NCBI GenBank assembly: GCA_017303855.1
Contig: JAFLBL010000002.1
Location: 310,001 to 374,000 of the forward strand
Source of the DNA: Chitinophagales bacterium
GTDB taxonomy: Bacteria > Bacteroidota > Bacteroidia > Chitinophagales > Chitinophagaceae
Direction of reading: 5' to 3'
Length of the DNA: 64,000 nt
Shown here: one piece after another, positions 27,812-37,681 of the stretch
How the letters are laid out: the number at the start of each line of letters is the position of its first letter
Numbering within the stretch: the stretch's first letter is position 1
Notes under the pieces: model-generated
Databases searched by the model: none
Seen by the model: only the letters and a program-made list of their open reading frames with translations
What the model was told of the DNA's origin: nothing
Made by a program: the position numbers and the translations under genes

Positions 27812-29575
27812 ATGAAAAAGTTTTCGTTAAGCAGTATTGTCTTCTTTCTATTATTGGCTCTTTCTTCCTGTAAACTCATGCCCAGGGAAAAAGAAGAGGC
27901 AAAAAAGGACGAGGCCAAAAAAACCTGGTGGAAAGAAGCTACCGTTTACCAGATCTATCCCCGCAGTTTTAAAGACAGCGATGGCGATGGCGTAGGTGAT
28001 CTGAAAGGGATCATTTCAAAACTGGATTATGTAAAGAGCCTTGGCATAGACGCCGTATGGCTCAATCCGGTCTATGCATCGCCCAATAAAGACAATGGCT
28101 ATGATATCAGCGATTATGAAAATATTCATCCGCAATTCGGCAATATGGCCGATTTTGATACCCTGCTCAAAGGTTTCCACGACCGCGGCATCAAGGTAAT
28201 GATGGATATGGTACTGAACCATTGCAGCGATGAACACAAATGGTTCCGGGAAGCGAAGCAATCAAGAAACAGTCCCTACTACAATTATTTCCATTGGTGG
28301 CCGGCTGAAAAAGGAGAGCCCCCTTACCGCTTCTCCATTTTTGATGAGAAAGGCTATGGCTGGGAATTCAATAAAGCGACCAACTCTTATTATCTCCACT
28401 ATTTCGGCGATTTTCAACCGGACCTCAACTGGGAGAACCCGCAGCTGCGCCAGGATATTTATAAGATGATGCGCTTCTGGTGCGATAAGGGCGTGGATGG
28501 ATTCCGGATGGATGCCCTGGCGTTTATTTCAAAGGATACCACCTGGCCCGCCGAATTGCCCGCCGAATACAAAGGCAGCTGGCCGATGTACTATGCCAGT
28601 GGTCCGCACCTGCATGAGTATATACAGGAAATGAATAAGGAAGTACTGAGCAGGTACAACCTGGCTACAGTGGCCGAGGCGTTTGGCGATATACCACGGG
28701 TGAAGAAATTTGTGGATGAAGACCGGAAAGAACTGAATATGGCTTATCATTTTGAAGCCATCGACTTTGGATATTTACCCGGTGAATATAAAATGCAGGA
28801 CCCGAAAGGCTATGATTTAGCCCAATGGAAACAGATCTTTACCAAATGGGACAGTGCTTTCCTTGACAAAGGCTGGGGTACCATTTACCTGGCGAATCAT
28901 GATCAGCCACGGATGCTCACCCGCTGGGGAAATGATACACCGGAGTTCCGTGATTACTCTTCCAAACTGCTTACCACCTTTATCCTGGGTATGCGGGCTA
29001 CCGCGTTTTATTACTTCGGAGATGAGATCGGCATGAACAATATCAAATTCGACCGGGTAGAGCAATACAATGATGTGGAACTGCTCACTAACTACGAGCA
29101 GGTAAAAGCCAGGGGCGGCGATCTGAAACGTTTTCTCGAAGGCATGAAGATCTCCAGTCGCGATAACGGACGTACACCGATGCAGTGGGATACAACGGTG
29201 AATGCCGGCTTTGGAGCAGGGAAGCCCTGGTTGCCGGTAAACGGGAACTATACTACCGTGAATGTAGCCGCGCAGGATAAAGATCCCAATAGTGTACTCA
29301 ATTATTTCAGGGCCATGCAAAAACTGCGGAAAGAAAATGAAGTCCTGATTTATGGTAAGGTTACCTTGCTTGATAAAGACAACCCTGCCGTATTTGCCTA
29401 CACCCGTGAATGGAAGGGTAAAAAATGGCTGGTGCTGCTGAATTTCAAAGACAAAGTCACAACGGTCAAAACAGGTTTAGATTTGTCAAAAGCCAGCGTG
29501 AAGATTCATAATTATCCGACAGCCTCCGTGGATGGAACACTGAAGCCCTACGAAGCCGTGATCGTTGAACTTTAA
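27812..29575 (+). CDS. GH13 alpha-glucosidase lipoprotein
   Basis: 587 residues. Lipoprotein signal LLLALSSC (Cys about 20), then a Lys/Glu-rich linker (EKEEAKKDEAKK) and the GH13 fold from TVYQIYPRSFKDSDGDG. Conserved regions: DMVLNHCSDEH (I), GFRMDALAF with the nucleophile Asp (II), ATVAEAFGD with the acid/base Glu (III), YLANHDQPR (IV), and RTPMQWD near 450, typical of GH13_31/17/23-type exo-enzymes. It should release glucose from maltose, isomaltose or sucrose-like substrates in the periplasm or at the membrane. Second gene of the alpha-glucoside operon. Exact linkage preference cannot be read from sequence. Confidence 0.9.
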   Translation: MKKFSLSSIVFFLLLALSSCKLMPREKEEAKKDEAKKTWWKEATVYQIYPRSFKDSDGDGVGDLKGIISKLDYVKSLGIDAVWLNPVYASPNKDNGYDISDYENIHPQFGNMADFDTLLKGFHDRGIKVMMDMVLNHCSDEHKWFREAKQSRNSPYYNYFHWWPAEKGEPPYRFSIFDEKGYGWEFNKATNSYYLHYFGDFQPDLNWENPQLRQDIYKMMRFWCDKGVDGFRMDALAFISKDTTWPAELPAEYKGSWPMYYASGPHLHEYIQEMNKEVLSRYNLATVAEAFGDIPRVKKFVDEDRKELNMAYHFEAIDFGYLPGEYKMQDPKGYDLAQWKQIFTKWDSAFLDKGWGTIYLANHDQPRMLTRWGNDTPEFRDYSSKLLTTFILGMRATAFYYFGDEIGMNNIKFDRVEQYNDVELLTNYEQVKARGGDLKRFLEGMKISSRDNGRTPMQWDTTVNAGFGAGKPWLPVNGNYTTVNVAAQDKDPNSVLNYFRAMQKLRKENEVLIYGKVTLLDKDNPAVFAYTREWKGKKWLVLLNFKDKVTTVKTGLDLSKASVKIHNYPTASVDGTLKPYEAVIVEL

Positions 29576-29586
29576 ATGATGCATCG

Positions 29587-30903
29587 ATGAATAAAAAAAT
29601 CATTACCTGGTCAATTGCCGTCGGTCTCGGAGGTTTACTCTTTGGTATGGACGTGGCCGTGATTTCCGGTGCGGAGAAGACCATTCAGCAATTGTGGGGG
29701 CTCAGTGACTGGGTGCATGGCATTGCCATTGCCATGGCCTTATTCGGTACCAGCATCGGTGCGGCTTTCGGGAATATTCCCGCCAATCGTATCGGCCGTA
29801 AAAAATCACTGATCTGGATTGGCGTCTTGTTTTTCGTTTCATCAGTTGGTGCAGCCCTGGCACCGGAAGTGATCAGTTTTATGGTCTTTCGTTTTATCAG
29901 CGGTCTCAGCATCGGGGCTTCTTCAGTAGTAGCGCCCGTGTATATTTCAGAAATAGCACCGGCGAAATACCGGGGACGACTGGTGATCTCTTTTCAATTG
30001 AATATTGTGGCGGGTATCCTGCTTGCTTATTTATCCAACTACCTGTTGCAGGGAGCAGGTGGTGAAAATGACTGGCGCTGGATGCTGGGTATAGTGGCGG
30101 TACCTTCCTTGTTCTTTTCCCTGTTCATGCTTTCGGTTCCCGAAACACCGCGGTGGCTGCTGCTCTTCAAGAACGATGAGGCGCATGCGAAAGAAGTATT
30201 ATCGATAACGGAAGAAGACCCCGACAAAACGATCCGTGAACTCAAAGCCGCTTCCACACAACGAAGCGAACCCTTATTTAATAAGAAGTTTTATAAACCC
30301 TTGTTGCTGGCTTTTCTGCTGGCCACGTTCAACCAGCTTTCAGGCATCAATGCTATTATATATTTCGCTCCCCGTGTTTTTGAAATGGCCCATATAGAAA
30401 AAAGCAGTGCGTTCTTAAGCACCGTAGGCATTGGGGTGGTCAACCTGTTCTTTACCATGCTGGGCTGGTCGCTGATCGATAAATTCGGCCGCCGGACCCT
30501 GATGTTCATTGGTTCACTGGGCTATATCATCTCCTTATCATTGATCGCCTGGTCCTTTCATACCGGCTCGGGTTCCTTCATCGTCTATTATGTTTTCCTC
30601 TTTATTGCGGCTCATGCGGTAGGACAAGGTGCGGTGATCTGGGTATTTATTTCCGAGATTTTCCCCAATTCAGTACGGGCAGCAGGCACCTCCTTTGGCA
30701 GCCTGACGCACTGGGCCTGGGCCACGGTTATTACACTGGTCTTCCCTTCATTTGCGGGAAATCCGGATATTGGGGGAGCAAAAATCTTCGCGTTCTTTAC
30801 GGGTATGATGGTACTGCAATTATTATTTGTCTGGAAAATGATGCCGGAAACAAAAGGGGTGGCCCTGGAAGATATGGATAAAACAACCGTTTTACATGTA
30901 TGA
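29587..30903 (+). CDS. Sugar porter family MFS transporter
   Basis: 438 residues, 12 predicted membrane segments. Sugar-porter signatures: GGLLFGMDVAVISGAEK in helix 1, NRIGRKKSL in loop 2-3, PVYISEIAPAKYRGRL in helix 4-5, PETPRWL after helix 6, NQLSGINAIIYFAPRVFE in helix 7, DKFGRRTLM in loop 8-9 and PETKGVALEDM at the C-terminus. It is a proton-linked or facilitated importer of a hexose or pentose in the inner membrane. Its stop overlaps the fructokinase start by 4 bp (ATGA), so translation is probably coupled. In context it likely takes up sucrose, fructose or glucose. Confidence 0.93.
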   Translation: MNKKIITWSIAVGLGGLLFGMDVAVISGAEKTIQQLWGLSDWVHGIAIAMALFGTSIGAAFGNIPANRIGRKKSLIWIGVLFFVSSVGAALAPEVISFMVFRFISGLSIGASSVVAPVYISEIAPAKYRGRLVISFQLNIVAGILLAYLSNYLLQGAGGENDWRWMLGIVAVPSLFFSLFMLSVPETPRWLLLFKNDEAHAKEVLSITEEDPDKTIRELKAASTQRSEPLFNKKFYKPLLLAFLLATFNQLSGINAIIYFAPRVFEMAHIEKSSAFLSTVGIGVVNLFFTMLGWSLIDKFGRRTLMFIGSLGYIISLSLIAWSFHTGSGSFIVYYVFLFIAAHAVGQGAVIWVFISEIFPNSVRAAGTSFGSLTHWAWATVITLVFPSFAGNPDIGGAKIFAFFTGMMVLQLLFVWKMMPETKGVALEDMDKTTVLHV

Positions 30904-31844
30904 GTAAGATACTTTGTATTGGAGAAGCTTTGATCGATATGATCTGTACGGACAGGGGTAAAGCATTGTCCGATGGCGAACACTTTCTGAAGAAGGCCGG
31001 CGGCGCGCCCACCAATGTGGCTGCAGCCGTTGCGGCCCTCGGTGGCCGGGTGGAACTGGCCGCCAGGGTAGGGGTGGATCCGTTTGGACAACACCTGGTG
31101 GAGATCATGAACGGCTTTGGCGTGGATACAAGGTATATGCTGCGGGATCCGGAGCATTTCACCACATTTGCCTTTGTATCCCTGATGGAAAACGGGGAAC
31201 GCGATTTTTATTTTAACCGCGGGGCGGATGGCTATTTAAGCAAAGCGGATATTGAACAAATCAGCCTGGAGGAAACCGGACTGGTACATTTTGGTTCGGC
31301 AACCGGGTTTCTCCCCGGGCCATTGAATGAAGCCTATGTATACCTCTTGCAACAGGCAAAAGCCCGGAATATATTTATCAGCTTTGATCCGAATTACCGC
31401 CACTTGTTATTCCGCGATGCCATACCCTCCTTTATTGAACAGAGCTGGCATTTCCTGGAAAACTGCGATTTCTTTAAGCTGAGTGATGAGGAGGCCATAT
31501 TGCTTACAGGAACGGCTACGGTGGAAGAAGCAGCTTCGCAGTTACTGCAAAAAACCAATGCCGTTTTTGCTATTACATTGGGAAAAGAGGGCACCCTGCT
31601 GGGACGGGATGGTCAAACCAGTTTAATCGGGAGTATTGCAGTTAAACCGGTGGACACTACCGGGGCCGGTGATGCGTTTGTAGGGGCTGTTTTATACCAG
31701 CTGAAAGACCTGGATCACCATCAGCTCAGTGAGGATGACTGGAGAAAAATTATTTTTAACGCCAATAAAGCAGGAGCCAGAACCTGCGAATACCTGGGTG
31801 CCATGGAGGCCTTCAGGTATCTCAGTAATGATATCTTTAAATAA
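30900..31844 (+). CDS. PfkB-family fructokinase
   Basis: 314 residues. N-terminal ILCIGEALIDMIC and KKAGGAPTNVAAAVAALGG (PfkB signature 1, about 33-50), and DTTGAGDAFVGAVLYQL (signature 2, about 252-268) with the catalytic Asp. This is the layout of bacterial fructokinase/ScrK-like proteins, which make fructose 6-phosphate (or phosphorylate a related sugar) with ATP in the cytoplasm. Its start overlaps the sugar porter stop and a predicted amylosucrase follows 9 bp later; since amylosucrase and sucrose hydrolase release fructose, fructose is the likely substrate. Confidence 0.88.
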   Translation: MSKILCIGEALIDMICTDRGKALSDGEHFLKKAGGAPTNVAAAVAALGGRVELAARVGVDPFGQHLVEIMNGFGVDTRYMLRDPEHFTTFAFVSLMENGERDFYFNRGADGYLSKADIEQISLEETGLVHFGSATGFLPGPLNEAYVYLLQQAKARNIFISFDPNYRHLLFRDAIPSFIEQSWHFLENCDFFKLSDEEAILLTGTATVEEAASQLLQKTNAVFAITLGKEGTLLGRDGQTSLIGSIAVKPVDTTGAGDAFVGAVLYQLKDLDHHQLSEDDWRKIIFNANKAGARTCEYLGAMEAFRYLSNDIFK

Positions 31845-31853
31845 GCAACCAAC

Positions 31854-33800
31854 GTGTATAATCATTCTTTGCATCAGCAGATCAATGCCGTACTGCATAA
31901 CGAGAAAATTGATATAGGAGGAAAGGATAATCACTTCTTTACCCGGTTTATCGCCAATGCCACGGCTATTGACGCGCTTTTTCATGATATCTATGGTCGT
32001 AACGGGGAAGCGCACCCGTATTTTGACCGGTTGATTCAGCTTATCACCCGGTCTTATGTGGAGCGCGGGGAAAAACTGCGCAGCCGCGACGCGGCCAAAA
32101 CGGCGAAAGGGCACTGGTTTCTCAGCAATGAGATTGCGGGCATGAGTTTATATGTAGACCGGTTTTGCGGCCACCTCGGCGGACTGGCAAAGCGGCTGGA
32201 TTATTTTCAGCAACTCGGTGTAAACTTTCTTCACCTGATGCCGGTGTTTGAAAGTCCGGAAGGGGAAAGTGACGGGGGGTATGCCGTATCCGATTTCCGT
32301 AAAGTAGATGCGCGTTTTGGTACATTAAACGATCTCCGCGCCCTTCAGCAGCAAATGCAGGAGGAAGGGATGTACCTGATGCTGGATATCGTACTCAATC
32401 ATACATCGCATCATCACGAATGGGCCAGGAAAGCCATTGCCGGTGATAAAAAATACCAGGACTATTTTTATATGTTTGATAACCGGCAGTTGCCCGATCA
32501 GTTTGATCGTAGTATGCCGGAAATATTTCCGGAAAGTTCACCCGGCAATTTCACCTACAATGCGGAAATGGATAAATGGGTGATGACGGTTTTTCACCGG
32601 TACCAGTGGGATCTGAACTACCGGAATCCGCAGGTATTGCTGGAGATGCTGGATAATATTTTCTTTTATGCCAACCTGGGTATAGATGTACTCCGGATTG
32701 ACGCACCCGCTTTTATCTGGAAACAGGCGGGCACCAGTTGTCAGAATCTTCCGCAGGCGCATACATTGTTAAGGCTGATCAAACAGTGTGTGGAGGTAGC
32801 GGCACCGGGTATGGCCCTGCTGGGAGAAGCGATTGTGGCACCCAAAGAGATTATGAAATATTTCGGCACCGGGTTATATACGGCAAAGGAATGTGATTTT
32901 GCCTATAATGCCACGCATATGGCCCTGCAATGGGATGCCCTGGCTACCGGCGATACGCGGGTGATGCTGGCGGCACAGCATGAAATTCTGCAAAAGCCAT
33001 ACGGAACATCCTGGATTACTTACACCCGTTGTCATGATGACATCGGCCTTGGCTATGATGATTACATGATCCAGCATGCCGGGTTTAATCCGTTTGAACA
33101 CCGCCGTTTTCTGAAGGATTATTTTTCCGGTGCGCGTCCGGATAGTCCTGCCCGTGGTGCATTGTTTTCCGTAAACCCCAAAACAAATGATGCACGGATC
33201 AGCGGATCACTCGCTTCATTATGTGGTCTGGAAAAAGCCATTCAGGAACAAAACGAACAGGCCGTTCAGCAATCCGTTGATAAAATACTGCTGATGCAGG
33301 CGCATAGTTTTTTCCTGGGGGGTGTGCCTATGATTTTTTACGGGGATGAAGCCGCCTATACCAATGATTATTCCTACCTGGCTGATCCGGGAAAAAGTTA
33401 TGATAACCGCTGGATGCACCGGCCCGTGATTGATTGGGAAAAAAATAAACGGATCAATGAACAGGGTACATTGGAAAATACGGTATTTGCCGCCACACAA
33501 AAGCTGATCCGGATCCGCAGGCAGTTGTTTGCCATCGGCGATTATAAAAACCTGACCTGGATGACCCCGTATAATATTCATGTATCCGGGTACCTCCGTA
33601 CGTTTGAAGAGCAGAAGATTTACTGCCTGTTCAATTTTACAAACGAAGACGCCTGGCTTACCTGGTTTGCATTTAAAGAACACGGGGCAGCTCCAGCTGT
33701 GCTTTATGATCACTGGACAGGAACGGAATACGCGGTCGGATATGACCATCAATACCTGGTGCTGAAGCCTTACCAGTTTTTGATACTGGAAGCCAGGTAA
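31854..33800 (+). CDS. GH13 amylosucrase / sucrose hydrolase
   Basis: 648 residues with a GTG start at 31854; no in-frame ATG offers a better N-terminus. There is no signal peptide, so it is cytoplasmic. An N-terminal helical domain (about 1-90) precedes the barrel, as in amylosucrase (about 630-650 residues). Region I MLDIVLNHTSHHH, region II GIDVLRIDAPAF (nucleophile Asp), region III ALLGEAIVAP (acid/base Glu), and region IV TRCHDDIGLGYDD; the CHDDIG form and the WDLNYRNP segment are typical of the GH13_4 group. Amylosucrase splits sucrose, builds alpha-1,4-glucan and frees fructose; sucrose hydrolase in the same subfamily only splits it. The preceding fructokinase and sugar porter fit either. 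Ends 6 bp from the convergent trehalase. Confidence 0.88.
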   Translation: MYNHSLHQQINAVLHNEKIDIGGKDNHFFTRFIANATAIDALFHDIYGRNGEAHPYFDRLIQLITRSYVERGEKLRSRDAAKTAKGHWFLSNEIAGMSLYVDRFCGHLGGLAKRLDYFQQLGVNFLHLMPVFESPEGESDGGYAVSDFRKVDARFGTLNDLRALQQQMQEEGMYLMLDIVLNHTSHHHEWARKAIAGDKKYQDYFYMFDNRQLPDQFDRSMPEIFPESSPGNFTYNAEMDKWVMTVFHRYQWDLNYRNPQVLLEMLDNIFFYANLGIDVLRIDAPAFIWKQAGTSCQNLPQAHTLLRLIKQCVEVAAPGMALLGEAIVAPKEIMKYFGTGLYTAKECDFAYNATHMALQWDALATGDTRVMLAAQHEILQKPYGTSWITYTRCHDDIGLGYDDYMIQHAGFNPFEHRRFLKDYFSGARPDSPARGALFSVNPKTNDARISGSLASLCGLEKAIQEQNEQAVQQSVDKILLMQAHSFFLGGVPMIFYGDEAAYTNDYSYLADPGKSYDNRWMHRPVIDWEKNKRINEQGTLENTVFAATQKLIRIRRQLFAIGDYKNLTWMTPYNIHVSGYLRTFEEQKIYCLFNFTNEDAWLTWFAFKEHGAAPAVLYDHWTGTEYAVGYDHQYLVLKPYQFLILEAR

Positions 33801-33806
33801 GATTCG

Positions 33807-35312
33807 TTACCCCGCATCTCCATAGCGGCTGATCAGGTCGAGTAAAACGCCATTGGTCCAGCCAAAGCCATCCTGTCCTTCGTATTCTCCGCCACCGGCT
33901 TCCAGGTTCATATCGGTTACATTGTATTTTTCCATCAGCTTACCGGTGCGTTTGAATACACTGGAGTTAAGACGGATCCAGCGCCGGGCAATTTCCCGTG
34001 CAAGCGATGTGTAGCCATAATTTTCCAATGCCCTGATGCTGATCCATTGCAATGGAGCCCATCCGTTCGGGGCATCCCATTGCTGTCCGGTTTCCTTGAG
34101 TGTGGTAACCACACCGCCTTCTTTCAGGAAATGTTGCTGTATATGTTGCTGTACTTTTTCTGCTTTTGCCTTATCCGCAAGGTTAAAATACAAGGGACTC
34201 ATACCGGCCAGCGTCAGGGCTGTTTTTTGTTTTTGTAAACGCCAGTCATAATCCATATAGAAACCTGTTGTTTCATTCCAGCAATAGTGGTCAATGGCTT
34301 TTTTTCTTTTGTCGGCGGCCAGTACCAGGCGCACCGCTTTTGCGGCATCACCTTTCAGTTCATACGCCTGGGCCAGCACCTGTTCCAGTCCCAGTAATAA
34401 GCAATTCAGGTCAACCGGTATGATATCGGTACAATGCATACCGGAAAAATCACCGTTGTCATTGAACCAGCGGCTGCTGAAATCCCAACCCGATTCAGCA
34501 CCGGCGCGCAGATGTGCATAGAGTATGGACGGATCCTGCTGGAAGGATTGTGCCAGTTCCACATCCTCCCGGTATGATTCAGGGCGTGGGGTATTCCGTT
34601 CGTCTTTATAGCGGTTCATGATTTCCCCGTTCTTCATCAGTACACAATGAAACAGTGCGGGCTGGTCCTCGCTCAGTTCCTCCGCTCCCTTCATCCAATA
34701 CCGGTATTCCTTTTCCAGTTGGGGCAGGTACTGCAGGTAAACCGAAACGCCTTTTTGCGCTGCCAGCAACAGTATCATCTGTGCAAAATAGGGTGGCTGT
34801 GAACGCCCGAGGAAATAGTGCCGGTTGCCATTGGGGATATAGCCCAGCGTATCAATGAGGTAAGCAAAATTGCCGATCATATTTTCAATCATATCAAAAC
34901 GACCGGAGGCCTTCAATCCCAGCATGGTGAAATAACTGTCCCAGTAATAAATCTCCCCAAAGCGTCCGCCCGGTACGATATAGGGAAAGGGCAGGGGAAT
35001 CAGCGTGCCGTTTTCTGTATCGGGTTGCCTTGTCAACACAGGCCATAAGGCTTCAATATTCCAGGTTACTGATTTTGAGGTATCGCTGGTATAATAAACG
35101 GAATGCGGAACCGGTAATTCAAAATGCGCCCGGACAAAGGCATCCAATGCAAAACCGGGCTGCCCTTTTTGTTGTGCATATAATGCAAGGATGGTTTTAA
35201 GATCAGTTTTTGGCCGGCAATCCACAAAGGTTTTCCCATCAGGAAAAACGCGGCCCAACTGCACGGCTTCAAATAAATCATTGTCGAATGGGGAGATATG
35301 TACATCAGTCAT
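33807..35312 (-). CDS. GH37 trehalase, cytoplasmic
   Basis: 501 residues from the ATG at 35312 (MTDVHISPFDNDLFEAVQ); the frame extends 76 codons upstream but that part overlaps the MFS gene and looks non-coding. Both GH37 signatures are present: PGGRFGEIYYWDSYFTMLG (about 138-156) and QWDAPNGWAPLQW (about 410-422). The acid region ESGWDFSSRWF and the C-terminal EKYNVTDMNLEAGGGEYEGQ with DGFGWTNGV are also there. It splits trehalose to two glucose molecules. No signal peptide, so it acts in the cytoplasm like TreF. Last gene of the lacI-MFS-trehalase operon, 10 bp after the transporter. Confidence 0.93.
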   Translation of the reverse strand: MTDVHISPFDNDLFEAVQLGRVFPDGKTFVDCRPKTDLKTILALYAQQKGQPGFALDAFVRAHFELPVPHSVYYTSDTSKSVTWNIEALWPVLTRQPDTENGTLIPLPFPYIVPGGRFGEIYYWDSYFTMLGLKASGRFDMIENMIGNFAYLIDTLGYIPNGNRHYFLGRSQPPYFAQMILLLAAQKGVSVYLQYLPQLEKEYRYWMKGAEELSEDQPALFHCVLMKNGEIMNRYKDERNTPRPESYREDVELAQSFQQDPSILYAHLRAGAESGWDFSSRWFNDNGDFSGMHCTDIIPVDLNCLLLGLEQVLAQAYELKGDAAKAVRLVLAADKRKKAIDHYCWNETTGFYMDYDWRLQKQKTALTLAGMSPLYFNLADKAKAEKVQQHIQQHFLKEGGVVTTLKETGQQWDAPNGWAPLQWISIRALENYGYTSLAREIARRWIRLNSSVFKRTGKLMEKYNVTDMNLEAGGGEYEGQDGFGWTNGVLLDLISRYGDAG

Positions 35313-35322
35313 GGAGCAGGAA

Positions 35323-36594
35323 TTAATGGCTGGGCCTTTGTGGAGTGGTTGTAATAGCGTTGTCGGATGGTTGTAATCTTTTAAACAGGAATAAAAGCAA
35401 CAGTAATACGGCGATCGGGGCCAGTGAAAAATAGAAAGCGGTTTGTCCGCCCCAGGCTTCAAAGATATGCCCCGTGATGATTGAACCGGTAGTGCCGCCC
35501 AATGCGGAAAATACCACAATGAGTCCGGACATGGCCGCATGCTTATGTGCCGGAAGATTGCTTAAGATAACCGAATTGATAGCCGGGTATACGGGGGCAA
35601 GAAACAAACCGATTAACGGGAAAGCATAAGCGACAAGCGGTACATCTTTTAACTGGTTTACGGAAATCCCGGTGATATCACGGGTCATGGGTACGGTAAT
35701 CAATACAAGTCCGGCCGCTGCCAGCAGGCAAGCGGTAAGCACATAGATCCAGTCGGTCTTCCGCAACAGCAATCCGGCCAGGAAACGGCCCAGCGCAATG
35801 GAAGCGGACATGATGCCCGCCATCTGTATACTCAGACTGGTATTGAGCCGGATTACGTCTTTATTAAAAGTGGGCAGCCAGCTCATGATACTCTGTTCAA
35901 TCAGTACATAGAAAAAGGCGCAACCGATAAAAACGATTACTAAAGGAAGAATGATCAGTTTCATCATCCCGCTGAAATCATCCGACAGGGATTTGGATAC
36001 TTTTTGCTCTTCCTGCTTTACAGTTGTTTCGTCCAGCGGTGCAGACAACAGCAGTAAGAAGGCTATCGCCGATAGGGCAGCCAGCAGGTAATAAACGGAA
36101 AACCAGGCCCGCGATTCCGGGTGATCATTGTCCACAAAGGCGCTGAAAATAAAATTGCCACTGAGTACACCTACCATAAAAAATGATTCCAGGAAACTCA
36201 TCAGGCTCAGGTGTTCTTTTTTGCTGCCGGTTACAATTCCCAACGTGGTAAACACACTTACTTTGATCAGGGCAAAACTTACACCGGTAACGGCAAAAAG
36301 CAATTTAGTCATCCCGAAACTGTTCAGGGAAGGCATAGCCAGGCAGGCAAGTGTTACAAAAGCCAGTGCAGCCAGCATGGTTTTTTTGTAACCGATCCGT
36401 ACTACATAGGAGGCGATCAGGAAAGAAGTGATGGCAATGCTGAGATCTTTGAAGGCTTCCAGTACACTGGCCGCTCCCTTGTTCACGCCATAGTTATTCT
36501 GCACCTGGAGGATCACGGTGCCCACACTGTTCAGGAGGATCGCAAATACAAAGTAGTTCAGGAACAGGGACAGTTTGATCTTGGTCGTGTTCAT
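35323..36594 (-). CDS. MFS transporter (FucP-like), probable trehalose or glucoside importer
   Basis: 423 residues from the ATG at 36594; a TTG two codons upstream is less likely. About 12 membrane segments and a cytoplasmic loop near the middle (DETTVKQEEQKVSKSL). It begins KIKLSLFLNYFVFAILLNSV and has LASYVVRIGYKK-like loop 2-3, resembling FucP-type and related bacterial sugar MFS carriers. The trehalase gene follows after 10 bp, so trehalose (or glucose from it) is the likely substrate; this is inference from context. A TATAACGTTTGC operator-like site lies 67-79 bp ahead of the start. Confidence 0.82.
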   Translation of the reverse strand: MNTTKIKLSLFLNYFVFAILLNSVGTVILQVQNNYGVNKGAASVLEAFKDLSIAITSFLIASYVVRIGYKKTMLAALAFVTLACLAMPSLNSFGMTKLLFAVTGVSFALIKVSVFTTLGIVTGSKKEHLSLMSFLESFFMVGVLSGNFIFSAFVDNDHPESRAWFSVYYLLAALSAIAFLLLLSAPLDETTVKQEEQKVSKSLSDDFSGMMKLIILPLVIVFIGCAFFYVLIEQSIMSWLPTFNKDVIRLNTSLSIQMAGIMSASIALGRFLAGLLLRKTDWIYVLTACLLAAAGLVLITVPMTRDITGISVNQLKDVPLVAYAFPLIGLFLAPVYPAINSVILSNLPAHKHAAMSGLIVVFSALGGTTGSIITGHIFEAWGGQTAFYFSLAPIAVLLLLLFLFKRLQPSDNAITTTPQRPSH

Positions 36595-36661
36595 TGGCAA
36601 TCGTTTCAGTTATTTTTAAAAATAACCCATCCGGCACTGGCAGGCAAATACCGGTGCGACC

Positions 36662-36673
36662 TATAACGTTTGC
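36662..36673. promoter_or_regulatory. LacI-type operator upstream of the MFS-trehalase pair
   Basis: TATAACGTTTGC, centred on AACGTT (36665-36670); 9 of 12 bases match the site at 26228-26239 read in the same direction. It sits between the lacI stop (36689) and the MFS start (36594). Confidence 0.45.
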
Positions 36674-36688
36674 GGGGATAACTTAGGC

Positions 36689-37681
36689 TCAGATTGAGCC
36701 ACCTTCGATCAGATCGGCTTCGAGATAAGAGATTTCCGGGAAGGGCTCATGGCGGATGGCTGACATCATCTGCGAAAATGCCAGTTTGCCGAGCTTTCCT
36801 CCATTGGTTTCCACATAGGTGATCTTCGGATTGTACATCGTGGGGAAGAGCCCGTTGCTGATACTGATCACGGATATTTCTTCGGGCACTTTCAGTTGCA
36901 GTTCATGGATGGCCTGCATCACTCCTACCAGTATCATATCGCCCATGCAGAAAACGACGTCGGGACGGTCACTGCTGCGGAGGGCGGCCAGGCATACTTC
37001 CCTTGATTTATCAATGCCCTCCGGATAATCAATGCTGAGCTGTGGAACGGGCGCTTTTTTCTCCAGGGTTTCCCGGAAGGACGCGGCTCTCATCCGGGTA
37101 ATACTCAGGTGAGGATGACCAAAGAGGCCCAATACTTTTTTCTTCTTTTTCTGAATAATCAGTTCTGCGGCGAGCCGCGCTGCTTTGGCATCTGACAGAC
37201 AGACTTTATGATACCCTGGTAATTCCGGTACCCGGTCAAAGAATACAACCGGTATTTTCTGATCGCTCAGTTTCTGAAAGGCATTCATATCCTCCGTTTC
37301 GATCGATACTGAAGCAAAAACCCCGGATACCATATTCTTGCGGAACAAATGAAGATTGGCATTTTCGACATCCAGCTGATCACGTGACTGCATGATGAGT
37401 ACTGAATAGCCCTGCAAGCGGGCCTGCTCTTCCACCGCCGCGATAAAGGAGTCGTAAAAAAAATTATCAACCGAAGGTACCAGTATCCCAAAGACATTGC
37501 TTTTACGGGTGCGCAACTGTACTGCATTGTGATTGGGTTCGTACTCCATCGCGGTGGCCAGTTCCCGTACTTTGGCCTTGGTGGCTTCCGCAATATCCGG
37601 ATGATTTTTCAGTGCCCGGGATACAGTAGAGATACTGATACCCAGCACTGCAGAGAGTTTTTTCAGCGTGCTTTGCTGCAT
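36689..37681 (-). CDS. LacI-family transcriptional regulator
   Basis: 330 residues from the ATG at 37681; a TTG two codons upstream is not preferred. HTH at LKKLSAVLGISISTVSRALK with the hinge NHNAVQLRTRKSN. The effector domain has VFGILVPSVDNFFYDSFI, GVFASVS, PVVFFDRVPEL and ETNGGKLGKLAF near the C-terminus. Its recognition region ISISTVSRALKNHPDI is identical to that of the LacI protein at 12554-13549, so both should bind similar operators. First gene of an operon with an MFS carrier and trehalase. Three AGCAAT copies (37683-37688, 37694-37699, 37708-37713) lie just upstream; a -7-like TATCTTTA is at 37725-37732 on the minus strand. Confidence 0.93.
   Translation of the reverse strand: MQQSTLKKLSAVLGISISTVSRALKNHPDIAEATKAKVRELATAMEYEPNHNAVQLRTRKSNVFGILVPSVDNFFYDSFIAAVEEQARLQGYSVLIMQSRDQLDVENANLHLFRKNMVSGVFASVSIETEDMNAFQKLSDQKIPVVFFDRVPELPGYHKVCLSDAKAARLAAELIIQKKKKKVLGLFGHPHLSITRMRAASFRETLEKKAPVPQLSIDYPEGIDKSREVCLAALRSSDRPDVVFCMGDMILVGVMQAIHELQLKVPEEISVISISNGLFPTMYNPKITYVETNGGKLGKLAFSQMMSAIRHEPFPEISYLEADLIEGGSI

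Noticed and set aside
35313-35540. N-terminal extension of trehalase
   Set aside because: The upstream codons overlap the MFS gene, are Cys/Pro-rich and have no signal peptide. The ATG at 35312 gives a family-like start 10 bp from the MFS stop.
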